A stretch of 64,000 nt of DNA, taken from the NCBI GenBank assembly GCA_947311845.1, contig CAMZMU010000027.1, positions 25,450,368 through 25,514,367 of the forward strand. The letters are read 5' to 3'. Made by a program: the position numbers and the translations under genes. Positions 21,531 through 33,601 of this stretch are shown piece by piece. Every line of letters starts with the position of its first letter. Within the stretch, counting starts at the first letter, position 1. This DNA comes from Poa pratensis (Eukaryota > Streptophyta > Magnoliopsida > Poales > Poaceae). Below the pieces are notes generated by a model that searched no databases, was not told where the DNA came from, and worked only from the letters and a program-made list of their open reading frames with translations.

Positions 21531-22773
21531 TCATCCAACAATGACACGATGTTGAAAGATTTTGGACACAACAATCCTTAAAGTATTCCAAAGTTTGGAG
21601 CACTCACATATATATGACAATTCATAAGAAAGAGTCACATATGTAATGGTACATTCACATAATAAGAGCGAGTTTGTACCATGTCAAAGCTTTATTGGTT
21701 AAACGGCCAAATTAACTGAGCACATGTTTTTCGTTCGAAAAAGACGAGCTACATATGCAAAGCTATATTTTTTTTTTCGTTCGACACGCCCGCAGGAATC
21801 GGTCACTTTAGAAGCCCATTTGGCAGAAAGCCCATTCACTAGGATTAGGAAGCAGTCTGCATGCGCACATTCTTTGTTTCTCTTTTCACTGCTTTCCTTT
21901 TTTTCTATGTCTGGAAATGTTTTCGAAATATTTTGAAAAAATTAACTTGAAAGTTTGAAACTTTTCAAATTTGAAAAATATCCGGGTTTTGAAAAGTTTC
22001 AGATCTTGAAAAATATCAATTTAAAAATCTGCTTTTGAAATCATGTTCATATGTTTTAAAATATTCTGTTTTAAAACCTTTATTATATTTAAAGGGTATT
22101 TCAGATTGTTTACAAAAAATAATGTGATACCCCCCGAAAGAAAAAAGAAACAGAAATAAAAAGAAGAAAAAACAAATCAAAGAAAAAAGCGAGTGGGCCT
22201 GCTCATGCAGGAGGACCTCTGGGGTCGAGACAAGACGCAAAGAACGATTGTGTTTTGGCGTGTTTTTGGATCTCTCACCCGTAAGTCTGCACAGGTTAGC
22301 CCATTAGAGGTTGTGTGTGTAATGGGGCAATACTTTTTCCAGGCTATGATGGGGCTCAATAACATACGAGGGCCCATGATTGCATTTCCAACGCATTCGT
22401 AGATGATTCTGAGCTTCGTTTAACCTGACATGCGAGGCACTAAAATCTCCGTAAAATTCCTGTAGCGTATTCATTTGTAAATTCTGAAAGAATGAACATG
22501 CCGATGGAAACGCCAGCCTCCATGCGATAACCCGCACTCTCGCAGTCTGCATGGTCATTCAGCCGCGCGCGGCAGACCACGTGAGATGGAGAGCCGGCCG
22601 GCAGGTACGACGTACGCATATCTGATCTCATCTCTCGATCCATCGGAAGAGAGTACCGGCCGCGTCAAATCTGCAGTTCTGTATAGTGAATAGTACCGCC
22701 CGCCGTGGTCCAGTACCGTACATGAGGAGTGGCCCTCCGGCAGCCCCGGCCGGCCTCCCTCCCTGCCTGCCCC
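21531..22773. other. Remainder of duplication unit 1, no gene
   Basis: The segment is AT-rich with low-complexity AAATTTGAAAA motifs, then sequence with a CACGTG G-box core near 22,580. It ends in the C/G-rich duplication junction. No gene is supported. Confidence 0.4.
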
Positions 22774-23532
22774 GGCCGCACGAAGGCCTGCACCATACTA
22801 CTGTTAGATACTGCTCTTTTTCCCCAAAAAAACAAAAAAAAATACTGCTCTTTTTATCTCCTTGGTTAGCAAATGGGCATAGCTGCTTGTTTCTGAAAGC
22901 AAACTGCGGTCATGTCAAAAAAAAAAAAAAAAGCAAATTACGGCGCTTTCTCTCACGAAACAGAAAAGGTGCGGCGCAAGGAGGTATGTGACTTCAGATT
23001 TCACAACTGGGATCATCATCAGTTAGTATTTGAGGTCAAGTTCATCAACAGAGTTCCAGATAACTGGTGCTCAATGCCGTGCTCTAGAAAAGATTTCTCT
23101 GGGCCTTGGCAGGTCGATTTTGGCATCCCAGCGGGACATGAATGACATGGAGTCGTTCGATTTCGGTAAATTTACACATCGGAGATGCTACCTTCTTTTG
23201 ATATTTGGGGATCAGGATCTGCCCCCTATTGTGTTATCTTTAAAAGTGTGCGCTTCGACGCATTGTAAGTTCCCTACACCGCTACACATTATGCAGAGTC
23301 TTGATGAGCCAGTATAACTGAGTCCAACGAATTTCCTTATATGCCATCTCAAGCGACGGGCCACAAAACTGAATTTCATCGTAATGGTTGACTAAGTAGA
23401 CCTTTTGTGCTCGTATGTGGTTCGAGTTTGCAGCGATGTTTGTCTCGCTCAGCAAAAGCTCATTTTTTTAACTAAAAGGCCTGAGTATGCTTTGCTATGC
23501 TTATCTAGTCCCTTTTGCGGCACATCTATCTA

Positions 23533-24353
23533 TAGCATGTGTCATGTGTTTGAGTTTGTAGCGATGTTTCTCTTAATTACTCACGAAAGATCATTTTACG
23601 AACACGAACGCAATGTCTAGCTAGAAGTTTGCCGGGAAAATATCTAGTGACACCAAAATTTACATGGTACCATATAACCGCTCCTCAAAAGTCAAATTAT
23701 TAAGTGTCAAAATTCCTTAAATGAATCTGTGGGTGTTCACAAGATATGAGTTTTCAATCTCTAAAATGTGCACATTGAATTTCGAAATACAAATAGAGAA
23801 TCAAAATAGACAAATTGCTAGGTGAATACTAGCATTTTGTGTTTTTGTCTTTTGTGGCACTATTCATCTTGGATTGTCTTTGTTTTTTCTCTGCGTGTTT
23901 TTGGAATTTGCTTTTGCAAATTCTAGGGATTGCAGGCATCCATCTTGTGAACGCTCACAAATTATTTCGATTTTTTTAAACCTATAAATTTGAATTGATG
24001 ATTGGTATCATGGTATCATATAAATAAGATGTTATATCACTAGATATGCACTCTAGTTTGCTTGCCGCGCCTAGAATCGGCCGTGGCACACCGTCGAGCA
24101 AACGCCAAAGGCAGTGTATCATCGCCACTAGTATATCTGGTGCGAACCGTGGCAAACGCCCAGCTTCGTGTCCGACCCACAGGTATATGTGGCACTGCTC
24201 CGTCACGCCCTACGTGTCTTCCTCCTGCTACTACTCCCCTCTATTGAGATCGCCTCGTTCCTATCCATTTGTTATGTCACCGTGCTGCCCAGCTATCCGC
24301 CTCGGTAGGTGCACCATACCTATGCTCGCCGCATCCTTCCAAAGAATCTCAAT
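23533..24353 (+). pseudogene. Decayed duplicate of the cystatin promoter region (unit 2)
   Basis: This matches 17,290-18,110 at the +6,243 offset. It is the older, coding-less promoter duplicate carried along in the recent duplication. Confidence 0.7.
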
Positions 24354-24573
24354 ATCTATTGGCTCAGTTTTTCGGAAGTGTTCATAAGATTAGGGCATGT
24401 GTGCATTCATAGGGGGTTTGTGTAAGTCCATTTATGTCAGTGTCTACGTTTATTTTTTTTCCTAAAAAAATGGAACAAGGTAAATTAACTGAGAAACCAG
24501 CATTCAAGAACAAACGAGTTGTTGAAATCTCATACTTACACCTAAACTTGATAGTCTTACGGAAATTCACAAT

Positions 24574-24996
24574 GGAGCCCGGGCTCATATGCTCCTATTA
24601 TTTTTGGGAGCATAATTTTTTTTGAAAACTTTTCAAAAAAATCCGGAAAAAATAATGCACGTATCTGACTATGGTACGCACGATCGCGTAAAATTTCGCG
24701 CCGAAATGACATCGTGGCCGCCCTGTACAAAAATGACAAATTTACGGCCACGATGTCATTTCGGCGCGAAATTTTACGCGATCGTGCGTACCATAGTCAG
24801 GTACGTGCATGATTTTGTTCGGAGTGAAATTTGTCATTTTTGTACAGGGCGGCCACGATGTCATTTCGGCGCGAAATTTTACGCGATCGTGCGTACCATA
24901 GTCAGGTACGTGCATGATTTTGTTCAGAATTTTTTGATAAGTTTTCAATTTGTTCTATTTTTTCGAAAATACCGGGAGCATATGCTCCCGGGTGCC
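24574..24996. mobile_element. Hairpin MITE-like element (unit 2)
   Basis: Same element as at 18,331. The arms are at 24655-24743 and 24827-24915, with the partial repeat at 24746-24810. No difference from unit 1 was seen. Confidence 0.7.
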
Positions 24997-25465
24997 AAAA
25001 CGCCGCTCTCGTCTTATACCTTTTGTTTGAGCTTGCAGCGATGTTTGTCTTAATTACTGACGAGAGCATTTTAAGAACACGTACACACCGTCTAGCTAGC
25101 AAATTTCCTTGCCGCGCCTAGAATCGGCCGCGGCACATAGCAGAGCAAATGCCAAATACACTCGTACCATTATCACTAGCATATCTGCTGCGCACGGCGA
25201 CAAACGCCCGACCTGCACGTCTACGCGGCACCGCGACGGCGCCCGCCGCCCGCCATGCCCTACGTGTCTTCCTCCCGCTGCTCCTCCCACTCTGCTGAGA
25301 TCACCTCGTCCCTATCCTTTCGTTCCGTCGCCGTGCTGCCCAGCTGCCCGCCTCCCTCGGTAGGCGCACCGGCGCCGCGCGCGCCCATGCCGTCATGCGG
25401 TGCATGGACTCTCAGCTCGCCGCATCCTTCCAAACTCCACAGACGCCTTTCAGTTCCGTAACGCC

Positions 25466-25472
25466 TATATAT
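25466..25472 (+). promoter_or_regulatory. TATA box of cystatin gene (unit 2)
   Basis: TATATAT lies 130 bp before the second cystatin start codon, in the same context as unit 1. The whole upstream region is duplicated, so both genes should be expressed alike unless chromatin differs. Confidence 0.7.
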
Positions 25473-25601
25473 GCCGTCCGCGACATCGCACACAGCACAA
25501 ACACATTCTTCACCAAGCAGCACGCAGACAGGCCAGTAAAAACAAGGAGTGATCTAGGACACAGAGGTGTCTCTTTCAGTTCCAGTACGTGATCTGTTCA
25601 G

Positions 25602-26015
25602 ATGGCTCGGGTGATCGGCGTCTCCGGCGCATGCGCGCTCCTCGTCCTGCTCGTGGCGTGCAGCACGCTGGCGAGCGAAGCGCGGCAGCCGTGGGCCGGC
25701 GGCGAAGGGAGAGGGAGGAAGGTGGGGGCGAGGACGGAGGTGAGGGACGTGGAGGGGGACAGGGAGGTGCAGGAGCTCGGGCGGTACTCCGTGGAGGAGC
25801 ACAACCGCCGCGAGCGGGAGGATCAGGGCGAAAGCGGCGGGCGGCCGCTGGAGTTTGACAGGGTGGTGTCGGCGCAGCGGCAGGTGGTGGCCGGGATCAA
25901 GTACTACCTCCGCGTCGCGGCGGCCGACGAGCGCGAGTTCGACGCCGTCGTGGTCGTCAAGCCCTGGCTCCAGTCCCGCGCGCTGCTCAGGTTCAAGCCG
26001 GCCGACGCCGAATGA
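25602..26015 (+). CDS. Phytocystatin (cysteine protease inhibitor), copy 2
   Basis: This encodes exactly the same 137 residues as copy 1: signal peptide, LGRYSVEEHN helix signature, QVVAG first loop and PW second hairpin. It is intronless and intact. The only cystatin-specific consequence of the duplication is dosage, since promoter, coding region and polyadenylation signals are all repeated. The absence of synonymous differences means the duplication is very recent, has been homogenised by gene conversion, or is an assembly artefact. Confidence 0.93.
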   Translation: MARVIGVSGACALLVLLVACSTLASEARQPWAGGEGRGRKVGARTEVRDVEGDREVQELGRYSVEEHNRREREDQGESGGRPLEFDRVVSAQRQVVAGIKYYLRVAAADEREFDAVVVVKPWLQSRALLRFKPADAE

Positions 26016-26068
26016 GCAGCTGCGCTGTTCAGTTGAGCTGCAGCTAGCAGGTTTTTGTAAGCTCGAGT

Positions 26069-26170
26069 AATAAAGTGCATGTTGAGTGAGGTAGAGATCG
26101 ATCAGCGAAGAAAGGCTGTACGATGCGGCGGCCGAAGTTTTGTAAGAAGAGATGAGACTGTCAGAATAAA
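26069..26170 (+). terminator. Cystatin 3' UTR polyadenylation signals (unit 2)
   Basis: Two AATAAA hexamers sit at the offset expected from unit 1. Confidence 0.6.
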
Positions 26171-26269
26171 TATATATATGACTGTTTTGATTGCTTCTAC
26201 TTGGTTGATAGCGCAATCAGTAGCCAAATCGTTTCAAGTTTCTTAAATGTTCACGAGGTGATCTAGTAC

Positions 26270-26549
26270 CATGGTTTTGGTTACCGGTCGGAAAATCCGG
26301 TTACCGGTCGGTAACCGGACATCCCGAGCACCCCTCGAGAAATGGTCATGCCGGACGAAAAATCCCAAAATTTTGAATTTTAATGAAAATTTTTGGTAAA
26401 TGGTTAAACTAAGAACCAAAAAACAATTGAATTTTTAAATTTCGAATTTCAAATTTGTCCGGTAACCGGTCAGGATTTTCCGGTAACCGCGGTAACCGAA
26501 AATCCCAACCACCCTCGGGAATTTTTTTCTACCGGTAACCAAAACCTTG
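26270..26549. mobile_element. hAT MITE, 280 bp (unit 2)
   Basis: Same element and same TCTAGTAC TSD as at 20,027. It holds the one base substitution I saw between the units (AAATTTTTT versus AAAATTTTT). Confidence 0.9.
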
Positions 26550-26902
26550 TCTAGTACTATGCAGTTGATTTGAAGGAAAGTTTTGGACGAGAAACAGAGA
26601 CTAGATGCAGAAATTAGGCACGCATTCCTGAATTGTTTCCTTCCATCTGCCGTTCGTCCACTCACACTTATCTGAAAAGAGACGTCTTTATTTACTTACT
26701 CGAGAGGCCGATCGCCGGCCGGCACATGCGACTTGTAGTGCAGTGGAAATGAGACCATCGCCTGCAGGTCAGGATGCATCCAAAAGATGAAACAAACTCA
26801 TCCATCCATGATGCGTGACGCAAACATACGGGGAGTTTAAGCTTTTGAACTTTTGGTGAACCTAAGCCGAACGCGCCGAGGTGGGGCGACCAGCCATAGC
26901 CG

Positions 26903-27773
26903 ACCTGCATCCTAAGGGCATTTTCAACTGGCCACCCTAAACCGGACACGAGAAGTGTTCGTTTTGATCCGTTTGGGGTGACCGACGGACAAGTCACGGA
27001 CCCATGTCTGCACCTCATCGATTGGGGTGGGTAGTGCACGAAACGACGCCTCCCATTTTCATGTTTTTTCAATTTCACACAATTTGTACATATGAAAAAC
27101 AGTAACTCCAATGAATAAAATTGAAAGCAAATGTATCACCACTAATTAGCCACTCTATCCGGCATAAATCATAGTACCAAAAGGATCTCAAATGACACGT
27201 AGTTTATGCGCGAACACGCAAAATAAAATAAATATGGAGTGAAGATCACACATCATGATCTTGAATCATCTTTTGTCTCTTCTCCAAACCAAGTCTTTCT
27301 ATTTGGATCCATGAGTCTCAAGTTGGCCATCATGATCTGGTTCTCCCAAAGGGCGAGCAACCCGAGCTCTACTACGTTGCACTTGACCTCAACTTCATTT
27401 AATTTGAGCTCAACTTTCTTGGCTCCTGACTGGGCATTGCTCTCATCAATTTCGAGCTCCTTTTTTCTACCTCGTGATTGTGCTCATTTGTACTTGTTTC
27501 TCCCTGTGTATTTCTCATCTCTTTTGACAATTGACACCACCTTCTTCGCGATTAACCCCTTCGAAGTCTCTTGCAATACAAATGAATAAGCCTCATGCTT
27601 TGCATCTTGCTTGTAAGTTTTGTGTCCCCTTAGACGAACCGCACGGTCGGTCGTGCTTGGGGTGCCATCTTCAAGATCGATGACCAAAGAATCATTGGCA
27701 CGTTTCCTGGATGAATTGGTCCCTTTTTTGGATGAGGCATAGAGAGTGCGCCACTAGGGACATGGTTTGATCA
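26903..27773 (-). pseudogene. PIF/Harbinger ORF1 fossil (unit 2)
   Basis: This is the duplicate of 20,660-21,530, with the same stops and motifs. Confidence 0.55.
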
Positions 27774-29016
27774 TCATCCAACAATGACACGATGTTGAAA
27801 GATTTTGGACACAACAATCCTTAAAGTATTCCAAAGTTTGGAGCACTCACATATATATGACAATTCATAAGAAAGAGTCACATATGTAATGGTACATTCA
27901 CATAATAAGAGCGAGTTTGTACCATGTCAAAGCTTTATTGGTTAAACGGCCAAATTAACTGAGCACATGTTTTTCGTTCGAAAAAGACGAGCTACATATG
28001 CAAAGCTATATTTTTTTTTTCGTTCGACACGCCCGCAGGAATCGGTCACTTTAGAAGCCCATTTGGCAGAAAGCCCATTCACTAGGATTAGGAAGCAGTC
28101 TGCATGCGCACATTCTTTGTTTCTCTTTTCACTGCTTTCCTTTTTTTCTATGTCTGGAAATGTTTTCGAAATATTTTGAAAAAATTAACTTGAAAGTTTG
28201 AAACTTTTCAAATTTGAAAAATATCCGGGTTTTGAAAAGTTTCAGATCTTGAAAAATATCAATTTAAAAATCTGCTTTTGAAATCATGTTCATATGTTTT
28301 AAAATATTCTGTTTTAAAACCTTTATTATATTTAAAGGGTATTTCAGATTGTTTACAAAAAATAATGTGATACCCCCCGAAAGAAAAAAGAAACAGAAAT
28401 AAAAAGAAGAAAAAACAAATCAAAGAAAAAAGCGAGTGGGCCTGCTCATGCAGGAGGACCTCTGGGGTCGAGACAAGACGCAAAGAACGATTGTGTTTTG
28501 GCGTGTTTTTGGATCTCTCACCCGTAAGTCTGCACAGGTTAGCCCATTAGAGGTTGTGTGTGTAATGGGGCAATACTTTTTCCAGGCTATGATGGGGCTC
28601 AATAACATACGAGGGCCCATGATTGCATTTCCAACGCATTCGTAGATGATTCTGAGCTTCGTTTAACCTGACATGCGAGGCACTAAAATCTCCGTAAAAT
28701 TCCTGTAGCGTATTCATTTGTAAATTCTGAAAGAATGAACATGCCGATGGAAACGCCAGCCTCCATGCGATAACCCGCACTCTCGCAGTCTGCATGGTCA
28801 TTCAGCCGCGCGCGGCAGACCACGTGAGATGGAGAGCCGGCCGGCAGGTACGACGTACGCATATCTGATCTCATCTCTCGATCCATCGGAAGAGAGTACC
28901 GGCCGCGTCAAATCTGCAGTTCTGTATAGTGAATAGTACCGCCCGCCGTGGTCCAGTACCGTACATGAGGAGTGGCCCTCCGGCAGCCCCGGCCGGCCGG
29001 CCTCCCTCCCTGCCTG

Positions 29017-29038
29017 CCCCCCCCCCCCCCCCCCCCCC
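29017..29038. repeat. 22-base poly(C) tract at the duplication boundary
   Basis: Twenty-two consecutive C residues follow CTGCCTG at the right edge of unit 2. Long C/G homopolymers are rare in plants and hard to sequence. Its position exactly at a rearrangement boundary makes it suspect. Confidence 0.95.
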
Positions 29039-29086
29039 ATCGCCGTCCCCCAGTCACGGCCACCTGTCGAGCTACCCTGCGACGTA

Positions 29087-29210
29087 CTCCCTCCGTTCCA
29101 AAATATTTGTCTTTCATTTGTCCAAATTTAGATGTACCTATACACAAAAACATGTTTACGTACATCTGAATTTGGACAAATGAAAGACAACTATTTTAGA
29201 ACGGAGGGAG
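29087..29210. mobile_element. Stowaway MITE, 124 bp
   Basis: CTCCCTCCGTTCCAAAATA and its inverted counterpart TATTTTAGAACGGAGGGAG bound the element. TA dinucleotides at 29085-29086 and 29211-29212 form the Tc1/Mariner-type TSD. The interior is itself palindromic (ATTTGTCCAAATT…AATTTGGACAAAT). Confidence 0.93.
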
Positions 29211-29212
29211 TA

Positions 29213-29875
29213 TATCACATGCAAACGGTAAACATAACCATGCAACAACTCGGCTGTTATGCGATGTGTGAAAGGGTGTTTGGACTTTGGATTGGATGCA
29301 ATGATGCGTCTGCTGCAGTGCGTCCCATCGATCGTCGTCGATCTCATCCCGCTGAAGTGACGATCCACGGGGACCTCACCTGCGCGCGCAACGCCGACGG
29401 CTCACCAACGTTTCGACGATCGCCTCAGCTTCGCTTGCTTGTGTCGGGCGATCGACATGAGAATATCTGTGAGGTGCATGGCGCTAGCTTGTATTAGGAG
29501 AAGGATCTACATCACGCCAACTACGAGCCATCTTGAGCTTGGTGGTGCGGGCGTCAGGTAGATCGAACAGCAAAGGGATTAATGCCAGGGGCCGGCTGGG
29601 ACGTACGCGCTCACCAATCCGGATCGTCGATGGGATAACGTCTGGACCTAACGTATGTTCGCGTTCATGATGTGGCTGGTGTACCAGTGCTAACTAATCA
29701 TCATGTGTTTCAGGTACACAACAACTTGACTGAGCACATCATATAAGGCTGCTTGTTTTGCTGTTGGTTTAGTTTCTTCTTTCGTTTCATTTTGTTTATA
29801 ATCATGAGCAATACAATGCTGGATGTGCGCATCAGCAGATGAAACTACCAGGGTACTACTCCAGAAACCCCAAAT
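29213..29875. other. Intergenic DNA, nothing recognised
   Basis: No gene or repeat boundary was found. A plus-strand open frame through this area has no domain. Confidence 0.35.
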
Positions 29876-30261
29876 GTAGGCCGAGCTATATGGCTCCCGC
29901 TTTTTAATTTTTTTGAAATATGCACTTTTGAGCTTCCAAAAAAAAAACTGAGCGGAGATAATGCCGAGATCTATAGTTGTGCAAAATCTTAACAAAAAAA
30001 TTCATAATATTTCGGCCTGGGCAAAAAAGACAAATCTGGCAAAGTTTTCAAATTTTTGAATCCAGGCACTATTCACTATACAGAACTGCAGATTTGTCTT
30101 TTTTGCCCAGACCAAAATACTATGAATTCTTCAGTGAAATTTTACACGACTATAGATCTCAACATTGTCGTCACACAGAATTTTTGTTTCGATTTTTTGG
30201 ACAAACAAAAGTGTCGATTTCAAAAAAAATAAAAAAACAAGAGCCATGTAGCTCGGCCTCC
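29876..30261. mobile_element. Hairpin MITE, AGGCCGAGCTA-ended
   Basis: The terminal inverted repeats share AGGCCGAGCTA and ATGGCTC. The interior has inverted arms (GCCTGGGCAAAAAAGACAA versus TTGTCTTTTTTGCCCAGAC) around a loop near 30,050. A half-element with a similar end (GAGCTACATGTAGCTC) is at about 43,360-43,450. No TSD was identified. Confidence 0.6.
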
Positions 30262-32893
30262 ATATCGCTGCACTCGGTTCTACTCACGCTTTTGAAACAA
30301 AAAAGTTGCTCGCCATATTTTCAAGCCACACAAGTTATTTCAAGTTTATGGGCGTGTTTGATTACCCGCATTGCCTCCAAACAGATCATGGCGATGCAAA
30401 AACGAACCGTTTGGTTGCTCAGAACACGACTTGGTCACACGAGCAGGCGATTCGGCCGTTTTTTCTAGAGTCTGGTCTGGGAGAGCTAAATCGAGGGGGC
30501 GGGGAACGCGGCCGTGCGCGGGGATGCAGGCAGGGAGATGACGGGAAACGAATAATTGGTCCGCCGTCTGGCGGCAAAACTCTGCTCACCACCTCTTTAA
30601 CTCGGTCCCGTCGAGCGGGAGGACAAACTCCGTTATTTCGGCACCGAGGGAGGCAGCAGCGATGACGACGGGGACAATTTAGATCTGTGCCACATCAGGG
30701 CGGCAGCTTAGATCTTCGGAGTCTATGGTGTCGGCAAGTTTGTGCGCACTCTTGAATAAACACATGATCACATATCAGGCAACGTTGATGTGCCGTTGTT
30801 GAATGTGGTTTCTCGAAACTCGATTTTTCGGATGGAAAACCTGATATCGACATATGGTTGGACTCGTTACCGGCTATGCAAAAACGACGAATCCTTGTAG
30901 AAGTGTCCAGAAGTTATGCACATTTGATTGGTCACTTTGTCATAAGTTAAGTTTGTGGTAGGATTGTGAAGATATTGTCGCCAAGCCGCTCCATTTTTAA
31001 TGGCCTCCATATCTTCTTTTTATGGGTTATTTGTTCGACATCTATGTTTAATTTTGTTGAAAAATCAAACCAATACTATTATAGCGTGTGCATCGGTGGA
31101 GGGTCACCTTCTTTCCGAAAAGAATTAATTTAGCGTGGCCACTGTATACACGCGCGAGAGGGAGTCTCTGAGGATGAACTTGAATATACTGTTCTCACCA
31201 GCACCTGAACTCCTAATCAGCTGCATTGAAACGATACCAGTGGTGGGAGACTCCTTTAAGAGAACATCTGTTTGACTCGATCTTGGCTACGATGGTAGCA
31301 CGACAGGTGTAAAAGAACAATTGTTTAGGTACAGGCAGCTCAACCTCTCATTTCTATTTTTGCTAGCAAGTGAGTTTCAGAGCTGAAGATTCTAGCCAAG
31401 GAAGGAAGTTGCTCGACATCTTTTGGATGTCTCCGGTGGATGATATCGTAGCTGTTGACCTCGAAAAGTGGAGGGAGTGTGTCAACAGGCAAAGGTATAA
31501 CCATAGAGCATATGATTGCATGCCTTGGATATAGCTAGCCACGTAATGCTAGTACCCAGTACCACATCCCTTTTATGGACCTAAATACAATCTATAAAAT
31601 GAGCCAGCATTTGATTCTGAATTCGTTTTGCTGGCGTACGAAATTGCACACGCAGAATACAGAGCTAGCACTCTCCGGTGCACTTCGAGTAGTATTCCCT
31701 AATTCCAGGCATGATATGTGCAGCCAGACAGATCTAACTTCAGTTTTTCATATGTGCACGCATGTGACGCATCTTCTCTCTTAACAAAAAGAAAGAACAC
31801 CAAGCGTTTGACTTAGTTGCTGTGGCCTTCATCGAGTCACCTCTGTAATCCACAACTTTCCTCTGAAGGCGACGCACACTAGTCTTTGCCTCCAAGCTAA
31901 TGCTGCATTATTACATCTCAGTATCTCACTCTTCCTATGGGAAAATAGGAAGGAGAAGAATAATTAGTAGGAGGAGTATATGTATACCCACTCATGAGCA
32001 GCACACGCATCACCAATATGTGACCGTATAATAAGTACACTTACCGTGCCATGACAGCAATTTTGAACGCAATCTTATGTGACCCATAAATTGTAAACTC
32101 TGAATTTTAAACGCTGCGATAAAACGCCTGTGTCCATGTCTAGGGCTATGCTCACCATTTCGAGAGAGAAAAAACCTTGCCACGGCAGCAATTTTACGAA
32201 AAAAACTTGGGAGTACATGTTGGTTGACCGGCTCATAAAGCTCTTCATGGCAACCAGGACATCACTACATTGTCCAGATGAGAAATGATCCTGAATTTTA
32301 TTTTGTTTGCTCGCTCGGTTGTGGTCGAGTGATTACGAAGGTTCCGTGGGGCTAGAGTGATACCAGTACAGTGCGTGGATTAATTAGTGAGCAGTGAGCA
32401 CTGCTGCTAAGATCTCGCGTCCCGATTAGCAATGATTTTGGGGCTACAGCGTACGCAGCAGCATCGTTTGACAGCGAGCGTGCCCGGAACCGATCGCCTC
32501 CGCTGATCCCGTCCCGGAGCGTGATCACAGCCTGGATGATTTGGACTCTCTGAAAGCAGATTAGATTTGGATCGCGACATCTTTAACAAACAGGTACACA
32601 GAGAGAGAGACTGACTATAAGACTATTAATCTTCTGCGTTACAAATGTGTTAGATTTTTTTAAACGATGTGTAACTTAGATGAACAAGAGCAAACATCTC
32701 ATCTCATCGGCCATCGCAGGCAGTGAATGAATGGCCTGTCTCATGTACGCGTAGCTACGCGTAGGAGTCTATCTGCCCTAGTAAGATGATCATCAATCTC
32801 ATAATAATGGTGGGAGCCTCTCCTCCTCATCAGCAAAGCACTGGGTGTCCCAGCCAGTGCTGTCCCTGTCTCCGGGTACTTATCGCCACAGCT
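30262..32893. other. Long intergenic stretch without a supportable gene
   Basis: About 2.6 kb. A G/C-rich patch at 30,450-30,680 looks promoter-like but has no attached coding region. No conserved domain or splice structure is recognised, and short open frames are random-looking. Confidence 0.4.
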
Positions 32894-33601
32894 AAAATCC
32901 AGCCCCATTTTTTTTTTTTTTTTTTTTTTTTTTTGCGGAATGGAAGAGATAATATTAAACCAGCGATCTTACAGAAAAACCTAGAAGAAACATAAAATTA
33001 CAATGAGGTCCTTCTTCTAGATCTCGACGGGGACGCCGCAGGGGAGCCGTCGGTGGCGCGCCGCTGCCGCTGCTCCGCTTCACGCCTTGGATAGGAGTCA
33101 GCCCCGAGGCAGCTGGGAAGTCGCCGATCGCCGGATCTGCCGATCCTACTCGCCGGAGCGCCGCCACCGTCGCGCTGGAATCGAACACCATCTCCTCCAC
33201 TTTAATACTACGGATCCGCCGCATCGGATCCGGCCGGGGAACACCGAGCGCCGCCGCTCCGAAGAACAGCGACCTCGATGAAGACGACCACCGCGCGCAG
33301 GAGCTCCGAGGACCTCCGACGCGAGAAGGGGAAGCAGCCGCCACCACACTCCACACCGCCGCCATCCCCACCTCCAGGACGACGCCGGCTGATAAACCTC
33401 CGAACCCTACACTATGTACAGGCCTCGATCTACAGATTCCCCACCCTCCCGTCGCCGAGGCGACCGCCGGAGGAGGGGGAATCCGTAGATCGGAGGCGAG
33501 CGAGGTGGGTCGACGGTGAAGGTCCAAGAAAATCGCCTCTCTTTTTACTGTTGCGGAAGAGAGGAGGCGTCCAAGTCGCGATCAAAAAAAATCCAGCCCC
33601 A
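32894..33601 (-). mobile_element. Poly(A)-tailed GC-rich retroposon with TSD
   Basis: AAAATCCAGCCCCA occurs at 32894-32907 and again at 33588-33601. Between them, on the minus strand, is a ~650-bp GC-rich body. It runs into an AT-rich tail and a 27-base poly(A), seen as poly(T) at 32908-32934. TSD plus poly(A) is diagnostic of LINE-mediated retroposition. The open frame of 190 codons inside has no domain and is not called as a gene. The element lies about 0.7 kb beyond the 3' end of the bHLH gene. Confidence 0.88.

Larger units (their letters stand above)
16533..22773. repeat. Tandem segmental duplication, unit 1 (~6.24 kb)
   Basis: This unit is repeated directly from 22,778. The constant offset is 6,245 bp before and 6,243 bp after a poly(A) tract that has 18 A in this unit and 16 A in the second. 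By eye I saw only one other difference before the end: AATGAAATTTTTT here versus AATGAAAATTTTT in unit 2, inside the hAT MITE. Near the end, unit 2 has one extra CCGG. The unit carries a complete cystatin gene with its promoter and several old transposons. The junction between units is …CTGCCTGCCCC then GGCCGCACGAAGG. Confidence 0.95.
22778..29016. repeat. Tandem segmental duplication, unit 2 (~6.24 kb)
   Basis: This is the second copy of 16,533-22,773 in the same orientation, base-for-base alike apart from the few differences listed for unit 1. It ends where unit 1 would continue into GGCCGCACG. Here the sequence instead runs into 22 consecutive C residues and then unrelated DNA. Confidence 0.95.

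Noticed and set aside
30306..30665. 119-codon frame in the G/C-rich patch at 30.45-30.68 kb as a gene
   Set aside because: No domain, no clear splice structure and no downstream coding continuation.
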